Positions 44,859 through 53,319 of a DNA stretch of 64,000 nt are shown piece by piece. Every line of letters begins with the position of its first letter. Within the stretch, counting starts at the first letter, position 1. Below the pieces are notes generated by a model. That model searched no databases, had not been told where the DNA came from, and saw nothing but the letters and a program-made list of their open reading frames with translations. Position numbers and translations under genes: made by a program. Source of the DNA: Nonomuraea typhae (GTDB lineage: Bacteria; Actinomycetota; Actinomycetes; Streptosporangiales; Streptosporangiaceae); assembly GCF_009760925.1 (NCBI RefSeq), contig NZ_VRLV01000003.1:372001-436000 (forward strand), given 5' to 3'.

Positions 44859-45616
44859 GGCTTGTCCAGCAGCTGCATCACGCGGCGGATGACGAGGCGC
44901 TGACCGGGGCTGAAGTCGGCCAGGAACGCCCGCAGGAACGGGTCGTCCTCGCCGGGCATCGCCAGGCCGTCGGCGGGCATCAGGTGGCGCGGGGTCAGCT
45001 CGATCAGCCGCCACGCCAGCTCCTCCACCCGCGGGTCGTCCTCGCCGGGGTCCTCCGCGGCGAAGGCGTCCAGGTCGGCGTAGACCTCCAGGACCCGGGC
45101 GTGGAAGGCGGGGTCGCCGGTCTCGGGCAGGGAAAGGAGCGGGTCCAGGACGCCGGGGCGGCGCTCGTCGCTCAGCGAGGTGTCCAGCAGCGCCAGGAAC
45201 TCGCGGTCGCGCTCGGCCATCGTCCCCTTCGCCTTCGGCAGGCGGCCGAGGACGCGGGCCATCTCCGGGGAGACGGCGTCGTCGGGGTGCAGCCGCTCGT
45301 GTTCCAGCAGCTCGGCGAGCCGCTCGCGGCGCGCCCTGATCTCCGCCTCCTGCCGGGCCAGGTCGGCGTCGAGGTCGGTGAGCACCTCGCGCAGTTCGCG
45401 GCCGTGGGCGTCGGCCAGCACGTCGCGGATCTCCTCCAGCGACAGGCCCAGTTCCGACAGGCGGCGGATACGCGAGAGCACGACCGCGTCACGCAGCCCG
45501 TAGACGCGGTAGCCGTTGGCCCGCCGTTCGGGTTCCGGCAGCAGGCCGAGGTGGTGGTAGTGGCGCACCGCCCTGGTCGAGACGCCGGCCAGGGCGGCGA
45601 GTTGTCCTATCCGCAT
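44855..45616 (-). CDS. MerR-family transcriptional regulator
   Basis: 253 residues. N-terminal winged helix (about 1-70: MRIGQLAALAGVSTRAVRHY, GLLPEPERRANGYRVYGLRD) and a long dimerisation helix (about 75-125), then a ~125-residue helical C-terminal domain of unknown ligand without an obvious metal-binding cysteine set. It heads a five-gene coupled cassette ending with the ECF42 sigma gene. Upstream inverted repeat TTGAC/GTCAA fits its own operator. Confidence 0.92.
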   Translation of the reverse strand: MRIGQLAALAGVSTRAVRHYHHLGLLPEPERRANGYRVYGLRDAVVLSRIRRLSELGLSLEEIRDVLADAHGRELREVLTDLDADLARQEAEIRARRERLAELLEHERLHPDDAVSPEMARVLGRLPKAKGTMAERDREFLALLDTSLSDERRPGVLDPLLSLPETGDPAFHARVLEVYADLDAFAAEDPGEDDPRVEELAWRLIELTPRHLMPADGLAMPGEDDPFLRAFLADFSPGQRLVIRRVMQLLDKP

Positions 45617-45632
45617 ACCTCCATGAAAGACG

Positions 45633-45653
45633 TTGACGCTACGACAAGGTCAA
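45633..45653 (-). promoter_or_regulatory. MerR operator candidate
   Basis: TTGAC (45633-45637), 11 bases, GTCAA (45649-45653). On the minus strand TTGACC can be read as -35, followed after 19 bases by TTTCAT, the long spacing typical of MerR-activated promoters. It overlaps the stop codon of the neighbouring DUF4190-like gene. Confidence 0.45.
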
Positions 45654-46036
45654 GCGACCCTGCTCTGCAGCACCAGGAACCCGATGACCATGCTGAGGAC
45701 CATGGTGACGCCGGCCGTGACCGCGGACCACTTGCCCAGCGACTCGCCGCGGGTGTGGCCGACGATGCCGAGCACGATGCCGATCGGCCCGAAGATGATC
45801 GGCAGGATCAGCAGCGCGACGCCGGCGCACACGAAGGCGATGATCGACATGACCTGGGTGCCGGAGCTCTTGGGCGGCTCGCCGTACGGGGACTGGCCGT
45901 GGGGCGCCTGGCCGTAGGGCTGTCCGTACGGCTGGTCGTAGGGGGGAGCCGGCCCCGGCTGCTGGGGCGGGGGCGACCACTGCGATTCGCGGGCGTCCGG
46001 TTCCTCGCCCTGCGACGGATTCGGTGGTGTGGTCAT
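45650..46036 (-). CDS. DUF4190-type small membrane protein
   Basis: 128 residues: a Pro/Gln/Tyr-rich N-terminal tail with tandem PYGQ-like units (about 30-55), then two membrane segments (about 64-90 and 100-125) separated by GHTRGESLGKW, as in DUF4190 proteins. Function unknown. The stop falls within the MerR operator of the next gene. Confidence 0.8.
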   Translation of the reverse strand: MTTPPNPSQGEEPDARESQWSPPPQQPGPAPPYDQPYGQPYGQAPHGQSPYGEPPKSSGTQVMSIIAFVCAGVALLILPIIFGPIGIVLGIVGHTRGESLGKWSAVTAGVTMVLSMVIGFLVLQSRVA

Positions 46037-46119
46037 AGGACGGCTCCCTCGGTGCAGGCCCCGGCGTGTAGCGTGTCTCGCCCCTCATCTCACACCTAAG
46101 CTGCGCGTTCTGTCGAGAC

Positions 46120-48105
46120 TCAGGCGATCAGCGCCGCGGGCAGGGGCCGCGCGTGCAGCACCTCCAGCCGGGAGACCGCCCGGGTCAGCGTCACGTACAG
46201 CCGGTTGAGGCCACGCGGCTCGGCCTCGGCGACGGCCGCCGGCTCGGCGAGGATGACGTGGTCGTACTCCAGTCCCTTGGCCGCCGAGGCGGGCACCAGG
46301 CTGAGCCGCCGGTACGCGCCGCCGTCCCCCGGCTGGACGAGGGCGGCGTCCAGGCCGCCGTCCCGCAGCGCGTCGCGCAGGCCCGCCACGTCGGCGTCGG
46401 CGGCGATCACCCCGACGGAGCCCTCCAGTTCCAGCGCCGCCCGGGCCGCGCGCACGACCGCGGGAGCCAGCTCGGCGACCGGGCGCACGCTCAGCCTGCC
46501 GTCCCGCCGGAAGGAACGGGTCGGCGGCACGCCTGCCGCGAGACGGGCCAGCAGCCGGTTGGCCAGCTCCACGACCGCCGCCGGCACCCGGAAGCCGGTG
46601 CTGAGCACGACCGTCGTGGCCCCGGGCTTGCCGAGCGCGGCCAGTTGCGCGGCCCAGTCGCGCGCCGCCCAGGGGCTGGTGGCCTGGGCCAGGTCGCCCA
46701 GCACCGTCAGCGACCCGTGCTCGCTGCGCCGGGCGATGGCCCGGCACTGCATCGGCGACAGGTCCTGGGCCTCGTCGACGATCACGTGGCCGTAGCCCGC
46801 CGGCCGCTCGAGCAGCCCGGCCACCTCGTCCAGCAGCACCATGTCGGCCGCCGTCCAGCGGGCGCTCCTGGCCGAGCGCGGCGGCCGCGCCCAGGTGATC
46901 GCCGCGCGCTCACGCTCGTCCAGGACCGTCGCGGCCGCCGCGCCCGGGGCGCTGAGCACCTCGAACACCACCTGCTCGGGCTTGACCGCCGGCCAGACCT
47001 CGTCCAGGAACGGCGTCACCTGCCGCCCCATCTTCTTGGTCCAGGCCGCGGTGACGGTGACGCCGCGCAGCTCGGCCTGGCGGGTGATGCGCGCCATGAT
47101 CCGGGCGCGCACCCGCTCACGGCCCGTCAGGTACGGCAGGCCCTCCCGCCGCGTGTCGTCGACGATGCGGCGCAGTTCGTCCTCGTAGACCCGCCACCTG
47201 GCGGCGCCGTCGGTGACGGTGACCGGCTCGACCGGTTCGCCGATGCGCCCGTACAGCGCCCGGTGCAGGACGGCGGCCATGCGCGCGTCGTGCTTGACCA
47301 CGGCCGCCTCCGCGCTGTCGGCGCTGGTTTGGGTGCCGCCCAGCAGTTCCTCCAGGGTCGTCTGCTCGACCTGCACCTCGCCCAGCGCAGGCAGCACCGC
47401 CGCGATGTAGCCGATGAAGGCCCGGTTGGGCCCCAGCACCAGCACCCCCGACCGCTCCAGCCGCGCCCGGTGCGCATACAGCAGGTACGCCGCCCGGTGC
47501 AGCCCGACCGCCGTCTTGCCGGTCCCGGGCGCGCCCTGTACGCACACCGACTCGGCCAGTTCGCCGCGCACCAGCTCGTCCTGCTCGGGCTGGATGGTGG
47601 CCACGATGTCGCGCATGGGACCCACGCGCGGCCGTTCGATCTCCGCGGCCAGGATCGCGCCGCCGCCCTGCTCGCCGCGGCCCAGGTGCTCGTCCTCGAA
47701 CCCGGTCAGGCTCTGCCCCGACCAGCCGTAACGCCGCCGGGTGGCCACCCCCAGCGGGTCGCGGGCACTGGCGCGGTAGAAGGCGCGCGAGACCGGCGCC
47801 CGCCAGTCGATGACGACGGGCACGCCGCCGTGCTCGCCGGTGAGGTGGCGGCGGCCGATGTAGTAGCTGCGCCCGCGGTGCTCACCGGCGCCGAAGTCGA
47901 GCCGGCCGAAGAACGGCGGCCCGGCGGGCTCTTCCCCGAGCTCCTTGGCCAGGCTCTTCAGGTGGCGGCCCAGCCGCTCGGCGCTGTAGCGGTCGCCGGC
48001 GACGCTCTCACCGACGACGACGTTCTCGCGCGCGGACTCCAGCATGCGCCGCAGCGCCGCCCGGCAGGTCTCGACGTACTGCCTCTCGTCGGCAAGCGTG
48101 CTCAT
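46120..48105 (-). CDS. HelD/UvrD-like superfamily 1 helicase
   Basis: 661 residues, short for HelD (usually about 700-770). Residues 70-120 carry the HelD-type entry IGRRHLTGEHGGVPVVIDWR and APVSRAFYRA; Walker A GAPGTGKT is at 191-198, Walker B/DEAQD in VIVDEAQDLSPMQCRAI, motif III-like GDLAQATSPW, and a C-terminal AKGLEYDHVILAE with LYVTLTRA. Actinobacterial HelD proteins bind RNA polymerase, and some (HelR) displace rifamycins. GGGAG precedes the ATG. It diverges from a TetR gene across two operators. Confidence 0.88.
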   Translation of the reverse strand: MSTLADERQYVETCRAALRRMLESARENVVVGESVAGDRYSAERLGRHLKSLAKELGEEPAGPPFFGRLDFGAGEHRGRSYYIGRRHLTGEHGGVPVVIDWRAPVSRAFYRASARDPLGVATRRRYGWSGQSLTGFEDEHLGRGEQGGGAILAAEIERPRVGPMRDIVATIQPEQDELVRGELAESVCVQGAPGTGKTAVGLHRAAYLLYAHRARLERSGVLVLGPNRAFIGYIAAVLPALGEVQVEQTTLEELLGGTQTSADSAEAAVVKHDARMAAVLHRALYGRIGEPVEPVTVTDGAARWRVYEDELRRIVDDTRREGLPYLTGRERVRARIMARITRQAELRGVTVTAAWTKKMGRQVTPFLDEVWPAVKPEQVVFEVLSAPGAAAATVLDERERAAITWARPPRSARSARWTAADMVLLDEVAGLLERPAGYGHVIVDEAQDLSPMQCRAIARRSEHGSLTVLGDLAQATSPWAARDWAAQLAALGKPGATTVVLSTGFRVPAAVVELANRLLARLAAGVPPTRSFRRDGRLSVRPVAELAPAVVRAARAALELEGSVGVIAADADVAGLRDALRDGGLDAALVQPGDGGAYRRLSLVPASAAKGLEYDHVILAEPAAVAEAEPRGLNRLYVTLTRAVSRLEVLHARPLPAALIA

Positions 48106-48114
48106 CCAACTCCC

Positions 48115-48144
48115 TTAACCCGGTTAAGTTATTAACCAGGTTAA
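48115..48144. promoter_or_regulatory. two 13-bp TetR operators
   Basis: TTAACCCGGTTAA (48115-48127) and TTAACCAGGTTAA (48132-48144), identical but for the centre base plus its neighbour symmetry; centres 17 bp apart. They fill the 48-base gap between helD-like and tetR starts, so one regulator could shut both promoters. Confidence 0.8.
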
Positions 48145-48153
48145 TATATACGC

Positions 48154-48774
48154 ATGACCGGACTACGCCAGCTCAAGCGGCAGCAGGTACGTGAGGCGAT
48201 CTCGGCGGCGGCCATCACGCTGTTCCTCGAGCGCGGCTTCGACGACGTCTCGGTGGCCGAGGTGGCCGCCGCCGCCCACGTCTCCAAACCCACCCTGTTC
48301 AAGTACTTCGCCACCAAAGAGGACCTCGTCGTCCACCGCATCGCCGACCACCAGGGCGAAACCGCCCGCGTCGTGCGCGCCGCCGGCCCGGCCGACCCCG
48401 TCGCCGCCCTGCACGCCCACTTCCTGGACGGCCTGGACCGGCGTGACCCCGTCACCGGCCTCAACGACCACCCCGAGGTCCTCGCCTTCCACCGCCTCGT
48501 CTTCGACACCCCCGGCCTGGCCGCCCGCCTCGCCGTCCACGTGGCCGCCGACGAGGCCGCCCTCGCCGAGGCCCTGCTCGCCCATCCCGGCGGCGCCTTC
48601 GACGACCTGGAAGCGGGACTGCTGGCCGCCCAGGTGGTGGCGGTCCAGCGGGTGCTGGCCCGCCGCACCTGGCGCGAACTGGCCGCCGGACGCACCGCCG
48701 CCGCCGTCCACCCCGAGGCCCGCGCCGCCGCCGGCCGCGCCTTCACCCGCCTCTCGGGTACGGCAGGCCGCTGA
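48154..48774 (+). CDS. TetR-family transcriptional regulator
   Basis: 206 residues. Helix-turn-helix at about 11-57 (REAISAAAITLFLERGFDDV, HVSKPTLFKYFATKEDLVVH), helical ligand domain after. No ribosome site precedes ATG 48154; TAATAT lies 6 bases upstream, so a leaderless transcript is likely. It is the probable repressor of itself and the divergent HelD-type gene. The C-terminal domain type is not assigned. Confidence 0.9.
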   Translation: MTGLRQLKRQQVREAISAAAITLFLERGFDDVSVAEVAAAAHVSKPTLFKYFATKEDLVVHRIADHQGETARVVRAAGPADPVAALHAHFLDGLDRRDPVTGLNDHPEVLAFHRLVFDTPGLAARLAVHVAADEAALAEALLAHPGGAFDDLEAGLLAAQVVAVQRVLARRTWRELAAGRTAAAVHPEARAAAGRAFTRLSGTAGR

Positions 48775-49025
48775 TCACGCGCGGACCAGGGTGATGCCGG
48801 GAGAAAGCGCCGGAGACCACCGACGGAGAGCGGTGATCTCGAGGGCTCGGCGGCGACGCGCCATCCAGAGCGCACCGGGCACACCCCGGCGCCCGGATCC
48901 CCGGCAGCGGGCAGATGACGAAGGTGACCCGCGCAGCCCGTCGCACCCGGCCTCCCCGCCGCGATCAGCCCGACCCAATGGCTCCACTCAACACCCCGGT
49001 GACCGTCCGCATGAGGCGAAACCGC

Positions 49026-49478
49026 TCATTCGGTACCGGGGCCGTGCGAGACGCGGGAGGGCTGGACGGAGGCGGGCAGCCAGGTCTCGTGCAGGTGCAG
49101 CCAGCGCAGGCCCGCCTCGGTGCGCCGCAGCACCACGCTCGACCGGCGGGCGTTGCCCGGCTGCCGCTCCTGGTAGGTGGCCACCAGCAGCGGTCCCTCC
49201 TCGGCCACCACGCGTACCTCGCGGATCTCGATGCGCAGGCCCGGCACGGCGCCGCGCAGGCGCTCCAGCTCGGCGAGCACCTGGTCGCGCGTCAGGGTGA
49301 CGCCGCCGGGGCCGACCAGGGTGAAGCCGTCGGCGTGCGCCCCGGCCAGGGCGGCGAACTCCCCCGGCCCGGCCTCGCCCGACAGCCAGCGCTCGATCAC
49401 CCGATGGTGCCGCACGATCTCCGCCTCAGCCGCCCCGGGCCGACCGGCCCCCGCCGCAGCCGGCCCGGTGGCGGTCAT
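49026..49478 (-). CDS. SnoaL/DUF4440-like protein
   Basis: 150-residue NTF2-like domain: HRVIERWLSGEAGPGEFAAL, HADGFTLVGPGGVTLTRDQV, and RWLHLHETWLP at the end. Such domains act as small isomerases, hydrolases or ligand binders. ATG 49478 overlaps the stop of the NmrA-like gene (ATGA), so the two are coupled. The 250-base gap to the TetR gene (48775-49025) shows nothing. Confidence 0.85.
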   Translation of the reverse strand: MTATGPAAAGAGRPGAAEAEIVRHHRVIERWLSGEAGPGEFAALAGAHADGFTLVGPGGVTLTRDQVLAELERLRGAVPGLRIEIREVRVVAEEGPLLVATYQERQPGNARRSSVVLRRTEAGLRWLHLHETWLPASVQPSRVSHGPGTE

Positions 49479-50320
49479 CGCCGGGCCCAGGGCTGGGCGG
49501 CCAGCCAGGTACGCGGTGGCGTCGGCCGTACGCCTAGAAGGTCCGGCGCGGCCGGGTCGGCGGCCAGTAGGGCGGGGTCGTCGGCGGCCAGGCGGTAGGT
49601 GGCGGCGATGGCGGCGGCCGTGGGCGGGTCCACCAGGGCGGTCAGTCCCTTCTCGAAGACGTCCACGTCCTGGGCCAGGTAGCGGGCGCCGATCGCGGCG
49701 GCCAGCTCCGCGCCGGTCACGGACTCGGACGGGCCGAGGTTCACCGTGGCGCCCTCCAGGCCGTCGGCGAGAAGGGCGGCGTGCGTGCAGGCGGCCAGGT
49801 CCTCGTGCGCGAGCCAGGCCACCGGCAGGTCGGACGGCAGCGGGTAGGCCAGCACGCCCTCGGCGGCCAGCGGCCCGGCGACCCAGGGGGCGGCGAGGTT
49901 GTCCAGGTAGACGGCCGGGCGCAGCTCCACCACGGGCAGGCCCGCCTCGCGCAGGGTGCGCACGGCCCGGCGGCGGGTTTCGAAGACGGGCAGGCCGCTG
50001 TCGTGCCCGGGCAGCCGGTTGCCGGTGTTGACCACCAGCCGGCGCACCCCGGCCGCCAGCGCCGCGTCGCGCACGTTGCGGACGTAGCGCTCCACGACGT
50101 CCGGCTCGTAGACCATGGGCAGCATGACCGAGGCGTGGCTGACGCCCGCGAAGGCCGCCGCGACCGCCGCCGCGTCCCCCAGGTTGCCGACGGCCGGCTG
50201 CGCGCCGGCGGGCACCTTGCCGCTGCGGGAGAAGCCGCGCACGTCCAGCCCCTCGGCCACCAGCTTGCGCGCGACCGCGCCGCCCTGGGCGCCGGCCGCG
50301 TTGAGTACGAGAAAAGTCAT
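49475..50320 (-). CDS. NmrA-like NAD(P)-binding protein
   Basis: 281-residue atypical SDR. The Rossmann loop is NAAGAQGGAVARKLVAEGL near residue 7, a GxxGxxG variant; RGFSRSG follows as the NADP-binding arginine segment. No Y-x3-K catalytic pair stands out, as in sensor-type NmrA proteins and some quinone oxidoreductases. Divergent from an AraC regulator with 71 bases between, including CTCTATAAAG as an AT-rich promoter candidate. Confidence 0.85.
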   Translation of the reverse strand: MTFLVLNAAGAQGGAVARKLVAEGLDVRGFSRSGKVPAGAQPAVGNLGDAAAVAAAFAGVSHASVMLPMVYEPDVVERYVRNVRDAALAAGVRRLVVNTGNRLPGHDSGLPVFETRRRAVRTLREAGLPVVELRPAVYLDNLAAPWVAGPLAAEGVLAYPLPSDLPVAWLAHEDLAACTHAALLADGLEGATVNLGPSESVTGAELAAAIGARYLAQDVDVFEKGLTALVDPPTAAAIAATYRLAADDPALLAADPAAPDLLGVRPTPPRTWLAAQPWARR

Positions 50321-50391
50321 GGCAGTCAGCGTGCCGCCCGCGCGCGATACGCTCTATAAAGACCAGTCTCGAAATCTTTAAGGATCGTCTC

Positions 50392-51318
50392 GTGAGTGGG
50401 GATCTGCTCAGCGACCTGCTGGCACCGCTGCGGCTGCACGGAGTCTTCCACAGCCGCTGGCTGGCCCACGCCCCCTGGGGCGTCAGCGGCGAACGCGACA
50501 ACTGCGCGCTGCTGCACTACGTCGTCACCGGCTCCTGCGCCGTGGAACTGCCCGGCAGCGCCCCGGTCCGCCTCGAACCCGGCGATCTGGCCGTCTTCCC
50601 CCACGGCAGCGCCCACCGGCTCGGCGACCGGCCGGGCGGGCCCGCCGTACCCCTGACCGAGGTCCTGCCCGAACGCGAGCCCGGCGACGTCACCACCGTC
50701 GAGATCCCCGGGCCCGGCCCGCGGACCCTCATGCTCTGCGGCGGCCTGCACTACGACCGCGCCGCCGCCGCGCCCCTCTACAAGGCGCTGCCCCCGCTGC
50801 TGACGCTGCGCAGCGAGCAACTGCACGCCCACCCGCTCCTGGGCGCCACCTTGCGGCAGCTGGCCGGCGAATGGGACACCGCCGGGCCCGGCGCCCAGCT
50901 CGTCGCGTTGCGCGCCTTCGAAATGGTCTTCGTCCTCGCGCTGCGCGCCGCCCTGGACCTCGGCTGCCCGGCCGACCAGCCCATCCTGCAGGCGCTGCGG
51001 CACCCCGGCGTCGCCGCCGCGCTGAGCGCCGTCCACACCCGCTTCACCGAGACCTGGACCCTCGAAAGCCTGGCCGCCGAAGCCGGAATGTCGCGCTCCG
51101 CCTTCGCCGCCACCTTCCGCCGCCTGGTCGGCCAGGCGCCGATGCGCCACCTGACCGCCCGCCGCATGCAGGAGGCCGCCCGCCTGCTCACCGAGACGCG
51201 CCTGCCGCAGCACCGCATCAGCGAGCGCGTCGGGTACGGCTCGCCGGTCGGCTTCCACCTGGCCTTTCGCCAGTGGTACGGCGTCACGCCCGGCGACTAC
51301 CGGCACCGGGCAGGCTGA
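50392..51318 (+). CDS. AraC-family regulator with N-terminal cupin domain
   Basis: 308 residues. The N-terminal half is a Cupin_6-type sensor (LRLHGVFHSRWLAHAPWGVS, ALLHYVVTGSCAVELPG, LEPGDLAVFPHGSAH). The C-terminal half has two helix-turn-helix units (WTLESLAAEAGMSRSAFAAT, RISERVGYGSPVGFHLAFRQ). GTG 50392 with AAGGA 8 bases upstream. It probably activates or represses the divergent NmrA-SnoaL pair. Confidence 0.92.
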   Translation: MSGDLLSDLLAPLRLHGVFHSRWLAHAPWGVSGERDNCALLHYVVTGSCAVELPGSAPVRLEPGDLAVFPHGSAHRLGDRPGGPAVPLTEVLPEREPGDVTTVEIPGPGPRTLMLCGGLHYDRAAAAPLYKALPPLLTLRSEQLHAHPLLGATLRQLAGEWDTAGPGAQLVALRAFEMVFVLALRAALDLGCPADQPILQALRHPGVAAALSAVHTRFTETWTLESLAAEAGMSRSAFAATFRRLVGQAPMRHLTARRMQEAARLLTETRLPQHRISERVGYGSPVGFHLAFRQWYGVTPGDYRHRAG

Positions 51319-51460
51319 AGGACGCACGAGCGACCGGCCCGGCCTCCGGAAAGCCCGAGTGGCGACGCAGTCACCACCCGAACCCAGCTCCTGCACCGGC
51401 ATCGGCGCGATCGCCAGCGTGTGCTCCCAGCAGGACCCGGCTGCCCCGGTGCGGAGCGGG

Positions 51461-52498
51461 CTACAGCAGGCTCAGTTGCTCGGCGTCCGGCCGGTCGGGC
51501 CCCGGCCTCTGGGCCGTCGGAGGGGAGGCGGGCCGGCGGGCCGAGCCCCGGCCGATGCCGTACCGCCCGGCCAGCTCCCGGACCCGGGCGGTTACCTGCT
51601 CCTGGTACCGCCGTGGCGCGTACGCGCCTCTGCCGTACAGCTCCAGGTAGCGCGGCACCAGGCGGGGATGCTCCCGAGCCAGCCACCCGAGATACCACTG
51701 CCGGGCCCCGGGCCGCAGATGCAGCACCAGCGGCGTCACCCGCGCCGCCCCCGCGGCGGCGATCCGGGCCACCGTGGCCTCCAGCTGGGCCGGCGAGTCG
51801 GTGAGGTAGGGCAGGACGGGCGCCATCAGCACCCCGCACCGGATACCGGCGGCGTTCAGGCGCGCGCATGCCTCCAGGCGGCGTTCGGGGTGCGGGGTGC
51901 CCGGCTCGACCTCGCGCCAGACCTGGCCGTCGACGAACCCCACCGAGAAGTTGACCGACACCTCGGTCACCGTCGCGGCCTCGGCCAGCAGGTCTAGGTC
52001 GCGCAGGATCAGGGTGCCCTTGGTGAGGATGGAGAACGGGTTGGCCGCGTCGCGCAGCGCGGCCAGGATGCCGGGCATGAGCTGGTAGCGGCCCTCGGCG
52101 CGCTGGTAGCAGTCGACGTTGGTGCCCATGGCGATGTGCCCGCCCCGCCAGCGGGGAGAGGCGAGTTCGCGGCGGGTCAGCTCGGCGGCGTTGACCTTGA
52201 CCACGACCTTGGTGTCGAAGTCGAGCCCGGCATCGAGGTCGAGGTAGGTGTGGGTGTTGCGGGCGAAGCAGTAGCGGCAGGCGTGGCCGCAGCCGCGGTA
52301 GGGGTTGATGGTGTGCTCGAACGGCATGCGGCTCGCCGGCGGGAGGCGGTTGACGATCGAGCGGGCGCGCACCTCGTAGAAGGTCATCCCGTGGAAGGCG
52401 GGTGTGTCGAAGACCCGCGCCACCGCCCCCTGGGCGAACAGCGGCAGGGCAGGATCATGGTCGTCGGCCCCCGTGAGCCGCAGGTTGTCCCAGCGCAC
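51461..52498 (-). CDS. Rv2578c-family radical SAM protein
   Basis: 345 residues, with the radical SAM cluster motif CX3CX2C in YRGCGHACRYCFARNTHTYL and the following DTKVVVKVNAAELTRREL typical of the Rv2578c/SplB-like group. Later segments: ILTKGTLILRDLDLL, VSVNFSVGFVDGQVWREVEP, PVLPYLTDSPAQLEATVARI. The enzyme would cleave SAM to a 5'-deoxyadenosyl radical; the substrate is unknown. GTG 52498 gives the usual start VRWDNLRL. A LexA-type box lies 8 bases upstream, so induction by DNA damage is likely. Confidence 0.88.
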   Translation of the reverse strand: MRWDNLRLTGADDHDPALPLFAQGAVARVFDTPAFHGMTFYEVRARSIVNRLPPASRMPFEHTINPYRGCGHACRYCFARNTHTYLDLDAGLDFDTKVVVKVNAAELTRRELASPRWRGGHIAMGTNVDCYQRAEGRYQLMPGILAALRDAANPFSILTKGTLILRDLDLLAEAATVTEVSVNFSVGFVDGQVWREVEPGTPHPERRLEACARLNAAGIRCGVLMAPVLPYLTDSPAQLEATVARIAAAGAARVTPLVLHLRPGARQWYLGWLAREHPRLVPRYLELYGRGAYAPRRYQEQVTARVRELAGRYGIGRGSARRPASPPTAQRPGPDRPDAEQLSLL

Positions 52499-52506
52499 GA
52501 CATGAT

Positions 52507-52522
52507 TGGAACATACGTTCGA
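52507..52522 (-). promoter_or_regulatory. LexA/SOS box
   Basis: Minus strand TCGAACGTATGTTCCA. The mycobacterial/actinobacterial SOS box is TCGAAC-N4-GTTCGA; only one of twelve defined bases differs. It sits 8 bases before the radical SAM start and 108 bases before the divergent DUF3040 gene. Confidence 0.75.
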
Positions 52523-52630
52523 CGTTGATCGCAAAACCAAAGAGCGTGCAATTCACGGGCAAGATCACGGCTAATGATCTTCATGGTTGGGCAGAACACC
52601 CCCACAGAGCTTGCGTTCCGGAGGTGCACC

Positions 52631-52894
52631 ATGGCCTGGTCGCAGGACGAGGAGCGGTTGCTGGCCCAGATCGAGCGCCACCTCGTCGACGAGGACCCGC
52701 GGCTCGTCGCGCGTTTGGAGTCCTTCAACGAGCGCGCCCGCCGCAGCGAGGCCAGAGCCAAGGGCGAGCCGGCCACCCGCCGCCCACGCCGATCCACGAT
52801 CATCATCATGGTCAGCTGGCTGCTCATCGCGACATTGGTGGCGACCCTGCTCATCCTCATCCTTCACAACGAGGCCGCCTCGCTCTCCTTCTGA
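52631..52894 (+). CDS. DUF3040 small membrane protein
   Basis: 87 residues: an N-terminal cytosolic segment beginning MAWSQDEERLLAQIERHLVD, basic RRPRRS, then a single membrane helix (about 56-78). This matches the DUF3040 family found across actinobacteria, function unknown. GGAGGTG lies 4 bases before ATG 52631; an in-frame ATG at 52574 has no ribosome site. Confidence 0.88.
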   Translation: MAWSQDEERLLAQIERHLVDEDPRLVARLESFNERARRSEARAKGEPATRRPRRSTIIIMVSWLLIATLVATLLILILHNEAASLSF

Positions 52895-52938
52895 CCACCC
52901 CCAAAGTACGAAATGTCGGTTTTGTGGGTGAACGGGGT

Positions 52939-53118
52939 ATGAACAGCAGCGATGTCGTCAAGGGCATCGCGAGCGCATCGGGGGAACCGACGATGGCAGA
53001 ACCACGCAAGAAACCCGCCACCAAATCCGGCAAGGCCAAGAAGGCCACCATCAAGGCCACCAGGCAGGCCAAGGCCGCCAAGAGGCAGGCGAGCCGCAAA
53101 CCCATGGACGAAGCCTGA
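52939..53118 (+). CDS. small Lys/Ala-rich basic protein, histone-H1-tail-like
   Basis: 59 residues from ATG 52939 or 41 from ATG 52993. The second part is very basic, with repeated AKK/AKR blocks (KSGKAKKATIKATRQAKAAK) and no hydrophobic core, as in disordered nucleic-acid-binding tails. Translation signals are weak (GGGG before 52939). A nucleoid-associated role is inference only. Confidence 0.5.
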   Translation: MNSSDVVKGIASASGEPTMAEPRKKPATKSGKAKKATIKATRQAKAAKRQASRKPMDEA

Positions 53119-53151
53119 CCACCACGCTCAGCCGGCCGGGACACCCGTCCC

Positions 53152-53319
53152 GGCTGCTGACGACGGGCCACCGTACCCACGACCAGGCTGCCGACGGCGG
53201 GGCACCGTACCCACGACCAGGCTGCCGACGGCGGGGCACCGTACCCCACGCCCGGCGGCTGACGGCGGGGCACCGTACCCACGGCTAGGCTGCCCACGGC
53301 GGGCCACCGTGACCAAGCA
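53152..53319. repeat. five tandem 34-bp repeats
   Basis: Units starting at 53152, 53186, 53220, 53255 and 53288, of 34, 34, 35, 33 and about 32 bases. Each contains a form of GGCTGCCGACGGCGGGGCAC followed by CGTACCCACG. Units 1 and 2 differ at three positions; later units drift. The period is not a multiple of three and no gene covers it. It ends about 55 bases before the tricorn start. Confidence 0.85.

Noticed and set aside
46153..48135. 660-codon plus frame opposite the HelD-type gene
   Set aside because: Composition is shadow-like, and the minus frame carries complete helicase motifs.
48106..48153. Rifamycin-associated element upstream of the HelD-type gene
   Set aside because: The expected inverted GGGGCTTGC-type element is absent; only the TTAACC operators are present.
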